Of a DNA stretch of 64,000 nt, positions 59,840-64,000 are shown piece by piece. The notes under the pieces were generated by a model, which worked only from the letters and a program-made list of their open reading frames with translations, searched no databases and was not told the origin of the DNA. The stretch comes from Helicoverpa zea (lineage: Eukaryota > Arthropoda > Insecta > Lepidoptera > Noctuidae), in NCBI RefSeq assembly GCF_022581195.2, contig NC_061474.1, positions 4,340,001 to 4,404,000 of the forward strand. Direction: 5' to 3'. Positions within the stretch are counted from its first letter, which is position 1; each line of letters begins with the position of its first letter. The position numbers and the translations under genes are program-made.

Positions 59840-62580
59840 CTAAAAATGGTTTTGTTAAGTGATGTGGTTAAGTGGAGACTTGATATTTGGTTGTTTTAGG
59901 GCCCTGTTTGTTTTCGGGCTTTAAACACGACTCGTCTTAACAAGGTAGGGTTTATTTTTATCTGTTCCACAACAAAGCGACTGTGGTAGCTGACTTTTTT
60001 TTAAATCTTTTTGTTGGGTGCTGTCTACATCCTTTAATGCTAAAGGTACACGTATTACCTTATTCTTAGTGTTGCCATTATTCAGGCTTTGGGATAATCT
60101 CTTAGGTTTACTTTGCAGATTTACTAAAGCGAGAGAAACAAGTTTTGTCATAATTTGCAGGCACTGTTTTCTCTAAGATCATAAAGGTACGTTTATAACC
60201 TTAAGCAGACTCGCGCGTTACCCAAAAGCTACCATTGCCAGAGCAAAAAAATCAGAAAATTACAAAAAAAGGACGTTAATAAAATCTGAATAGCGTCGCA
60301 AAGAAACGTAATAAATTAGAAGAGAAACGAATATTGCCGTTATAAAAATGGCACAATAATTCAGTGAGCTGCGGCCCTACGAATTTATTGTGCACATTCA
60401 TCTTAATAAACTGCGCTGTAACAATAATGATTATTTAATAGAATCACTTTGTTATTGCGTCACGACTATTTTTAGCTGAGATTGGCAGCAGATATTTGTG
60501 TAAGTTCTAAATTCGAAATTGAATTCGTAATTCAAAAATCTACTTTTTCATGACAATATTTTTATTTTGGTTGTTATTCAAGACTTTTCAAGGGTTTTCA
60601 GTGAATTTTAACTAAGTACAGGGTTGATTAAGCGCTGAAAACATATCAACCGATATAATTAGGTATATAGATACAATTTGTTATGAAAATGAAATGTTAC
60701 TTGCGAGATGACGGCAGATAGAAGAGTACTTATGGAAAAAGAAAACACTGCGCTGACCCTAAATAAAATTTTGATAAGGGCAGGAGGATGATGATGATGA
60801 TAATACAGGCAAAACAGGGTTCTACACCTAGCAAATAAAACAACAATTTCCTACCAATACCATCATCATTATTTACATCAGCATATCTACCGTAGTTTTT
60901 GCCACTACTAACACAACACAATACAATACAAACAGACAGACAAACGGATATTACCGTCAAAGCTACAGTATTCAGCTTTCGTAGTTACATGGAGAAACAA
61001 TGTGTATGTCAGATTCTTCATATTAACGATTGAGAGATAAGATTGTGTGTTATGAAAAATTTGGAATGGAAATGGTTCGTGAAAAGTTAAGGGAAATATG
61101 GGTTGGTTGAAGCCACTTTTAGTTGATTTGGTATAAAACTATCTAACTGTACCTCAATGTTATGTTAGGCAAGTACGTACCTACATTTGATGGAACGGAA
61201 GGCACCTTCTCAGGATATCAAAAAATTGGGTGCTCGTCGTAACTTTCTATTTTAAGAACAAAAAAACAAACATCCGAATTGAGAATCTCCTCCTTTTTGG
61301 TAAGTCGATAAAAAAAGCATTAAATTAACAATTCATAAACACACAAAGTTAAGATTGTCTAAGCTACGATAAGACCATGATCATCAACGTATTCCATAGC
61401 CCAAACTCTTGCTACAAGCAATCGAAATAAAATACTAATTAAACCGTCTAATTATTCCATCTATTATTTCTAAATCCTAAAGATCTTTTCACGTCTGAAC
61501 AGCAGAGTTATTTTCCTATTAACTGAAACGCCGCAGCATCCGTGAATGTAAGGAGAAGTAGCAATTGCGGAATATTAACGCGGAGGAATGTTTTTACGAT
61601 GACACTGCACTGTGGGCTTTTTTACTGGATTCGTGGACAAAATTATTAGGGTTTTTTTGAGGTGTGAGATTAGATTTACTTACCGATAGATTATTTTAGT
61701 CTTTAAATTATTCTATTGGTAATTATTTATGTATTTTAGGAATCTTTACCTACATATATTTACAATTAAAACCGCATTGCCACTAAACTAAACCTAATGT
61801 AAATACCTATAGTAACTAAAATCAACACCGTTCAACACGATTCCACTGATGGATAGTAAGTACTAGTAGTCCTCACATACAGAGAAGGATTGAGCGTAAC
61901 AATATAAGTTTATAGATGGTATACTTATTCGTTTCGGCTATCACATAACGTTGAATATCTACCAATTTGAACAGTAAATGTGGATATTCTTGGTCCAAAT
62001 TTTATCAACCTGGAAACAAAATTTTGTCCACGTAACGGAACAGAGGACCACAGTGAGCGGTGCGAGGCGACGCACGTTTTATTACGTTACCGCTTTTCTA
62101 TGAGTCTATAGATACAGGCTGTTGTTATTACCAAATATTCTAAAATTATTGTACTGTTGAAATTATTATTTGGATACTGCCCCAATTGAACAATTTCTTA
62201 TGGATCGGGGTTGCGTTTACATTTCATTCACGATTTGAGAGACCTTACAAGAAACTTACTTAGTGACCAAAAAAGCCTTTTACGCCAGATGATAATGGTT
62301 TCAAAGAACAATCTTCCAAAAATCCTTGAGAAAAATCATGACTCTAATCTCTAAACGCAATACTACCCCCCATTCAAGTCCTGGCAGGTAATATTAAAGC
62401 ACCTTAAATACTAATAGGTTCATAAGCGATTACATTTTTTTCACTTATTAATAAAAAAGAGAGGTAAAACTTCTGCACAAACAATTATTCTTTTTTCCGA
62501 TAAATTCATAACGTAAAAAAGTTTTCGACGTAATCTTTTCATACATAGTCTCTAAGACTGTTGAGACGGCAAGAATGCGT
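59840..62580. other. AT-rich flank without recognisable gene
   Basis: A (gat)n run (ggaggatgatgatgatgata) occurs at 60783-60802, possibly a retroposon tail without a recognisable body. A small repeat-family fragment (ccgaattgagaatctcctcc) lies at about 61275, and cacatacagagaaggattga at 61876 is a short relic of the 1271-1453 family. The 76-codon frames at 59921-60151 and 60730-60960 are not recognised. Confidence 0.35.
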
Positions 62581-62587
62581 ATATCTC

Positions 62588-62635
62588 AATAATCAACTGT
62601 GTTTTCCAATTATTAGGAAAACACGGTTGATTATT
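62588..62635. repeat. 20-bp-arm hairpin with one mismatch
   Basis: aataatcaactgtgttttcc (62588-62607) pairs with ggaaaacacggttgattatt (62616-62635) around an 8-base loop, with one internal mismatch. It sits just before a degraded retroposon copy. Confidence 0.8.
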
Positions 62636-62644
62636 AAGCTATAA

Positions 62645-62832
62645 TCCTACTATCCTACTAATATTCTACTAACATTATAAATGTGAAAGTGTGTGAGAAT
62701 GTTTGGATGTATGTTTGTTATTCTTTCACGCGAAAATGGCTGAACTGATTTCGTTTATATTTGGTATGTAGTTAGGCAATACCCTAGATTAACACACCGC
62801 GCAGGCGAAGCCGAGAGCGGAAGCTAGTAGTC
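62645..62832 (-). repeat. Lepidopteran interspersed repeat, reverse sense
   Basis: tactaacattataaatgtga, gtttggatgtatgtttgtta, cgaaaatggctgaactgatt, accctagattaacacaccgc and gaagccgagagcggaagcta run in the order of the common moth repeat, reversed relative to the copy at 4030-4220. It is noncoding. Confidence 0.6.
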
Positions 62833-63394
62833 AATATTGTTTTAAGTAAACACTAAGCTAGTGACGTATAAAATTAAATAAATAAATACTAAAACTATCG
62901 GGTTATTTAGGGAAACTGGGAATTCAAAATAATTTTATGGAAACGAACATATTATGCAGGAGTATTAGGGTACTGAGATTCTGATGATGTCCAGGTCACG
63001 ACAATCTAAGTAAATGAAGTCGGTTGTTAAAAATATCAAAATTGACCACAGTGCAATCGAAAAATCACATTCAGTTGTAAAGTTTACGCTTCACATACAT
63101 GGCAACATTAACAGTCGCTAATTATTGAATAATCAAAGATTTTCGTTCAATTCGCGAAGCCCACGGGTACAGTCAACAACTTCAGCGTCAACAGTGGCTT
63201 ATATTTAGTACTGTCAATAACGAATTGCGAAAAACAAATATTTAACTGACAGTTATTTTAAAATCCTGTTAAAGATTATCTTTGGTATGTTTTTGCTGTT
63301 GTCGTTGTAACTTAAGTATTAATTAAGAAGTTAAGATAGTTTTTTTAAGTTGGAAAATTCGGTTCCGAAAACGGTGATAGTATTTTTTTTCAGA

Positions 63395-63460
63395 TCGGTC
63401 ATCATCAGACTTTTTATTGTCCCACTTCTGGGCATAGGCCTGACTCACACAGAAAAATGT
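63395..63460 (-). repeat. Retroposon 3' end relic
   Basis: ggtcatcatcagacttttta, ttgtcccacttctgggcata and ggcctgactcacacagaaaa match the copy at 13385-13445 in the same sense. The 60-codon frame across it is a by-product. Confidence 0.6.
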
Positions 63461-64000
63461 AGTTTATTGCTAAAATTGTGTAAGCTCAAGTTGGCAAACG
63501 CCATATTACTTACAAGTAAAATTAACAGTTAAACATTCATTCATAGTTAAATAATCAATTAGTTTGAAGGAGCATGATTAGATTCTTTGAGTCAAAGAAC
63601 TATGAATGTAGGCTTCGTATTACTAATACAACATTATTCAAATGATTTATATGCCTTTTAAAATACGAAATAGCATACCTAGGTACCTAACTGGATATGA
63701 ATGTAAGTGAAACTAATATTCAATTTCATGTCCATGTCATGTCTATAATTATGTTCAAGCTTCTCTTATTAGACCTATACCTAACGGTAAATTTTTATTT
63801 GGCATGCAGAGCTTATATACGTGGAAAAAAAAAAATTCTAAGCAATGGTTATAATATTCTACAAATCTTACATACACATGAAAAATATCTTTACTAGGTA
63901 CCTACAATAACTCCTGAAAGAAAACCCAACAGCTAAGAAATCACCCTGTACTCACGTAGAAAAAGCAGCAAACTGAAAACTCATTTCGCGGAGTAATGGC

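Noticed and set aside
1..64000. CRISPR arrays, bacterial operons or a phage-like system
   Set aside because: Repeats are dispersed retroposons, MITEs or degenerate tandem units, with no regular repeat-spacer pattern; the exon with a donor site and the repeat content indicate an insect nuclear genome.

Overview
The window looks like lepidopteran (moth, possibly noctuid) nuclear DNA. It is AT-rich and gene-poor. It is littered with short interspersed repeats of kinds common in moth genomes, and its one convincing host coding exon ends at a splice donor.

Host gene: a GC-rich island at about 17.68-18.49 kb holds a minus-strand first coding exon (17681-18251). It encodes the N-terminal part of a homeobox transcription factor of the NK/Msx type, with an eh1 Groucho-binding motif, an acidic serine-rich stretch and an alanine/proline-rich end. 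The homeodomain is not in this exon and I found no homeodomain exon at lower coordinates. If the assignment is right, positions 1-17680 are the start of a first intron of more than 17 kb, and 18.5-64 kb is upstream flanking DNA. A large intron plus a broad gene-free flank is the usual arrangement for a developmental regulator. Several compact GC-richer islands (about 6.0-6.3, 7.1-7.4, 24.6-24.9, 27.7, 28.9, 40.0-40.3, 58.1-58.4 and 59.5-59.8 kb) are candidate cis-regulatory elements, judged on composition and motifs only.

Mobile DNA: the clearest element is a 5'-truncated non-LTR retrotransposon (22013-22938) of the R4/Dong type. It has an intact 265-codon C-terminal reading frame with a CCHC finger and a restriction-like endonuclease motif, bounded by a 12-bp target-site duplication. 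Four short retroposed insertions also have visible target-site duplications (764-856, 1271-1453, 4965-5023, 50417-50519). Other repeats are a MITE-like family present twice (8744-8885, 52685-52826), a foldback element with perfect 38-bp arms (2551-2685), an interlocked pair of inverted repeats near 12.06-12.37 kb, about nine copies of one abundant moth repeat, and many degraded copies of a second one.

Local structure: there is a nearly perfect 171/170-bp tandem duplication (5659-6003), two degenerate tandem arrays (10.2-10.6 and 46.7-46.9 kb) and several isolated hairpins. I found no rRNA genes, no intact tRNA genes and no CRISPR. Most small open frames in the window are chance frames or lie in repeats.
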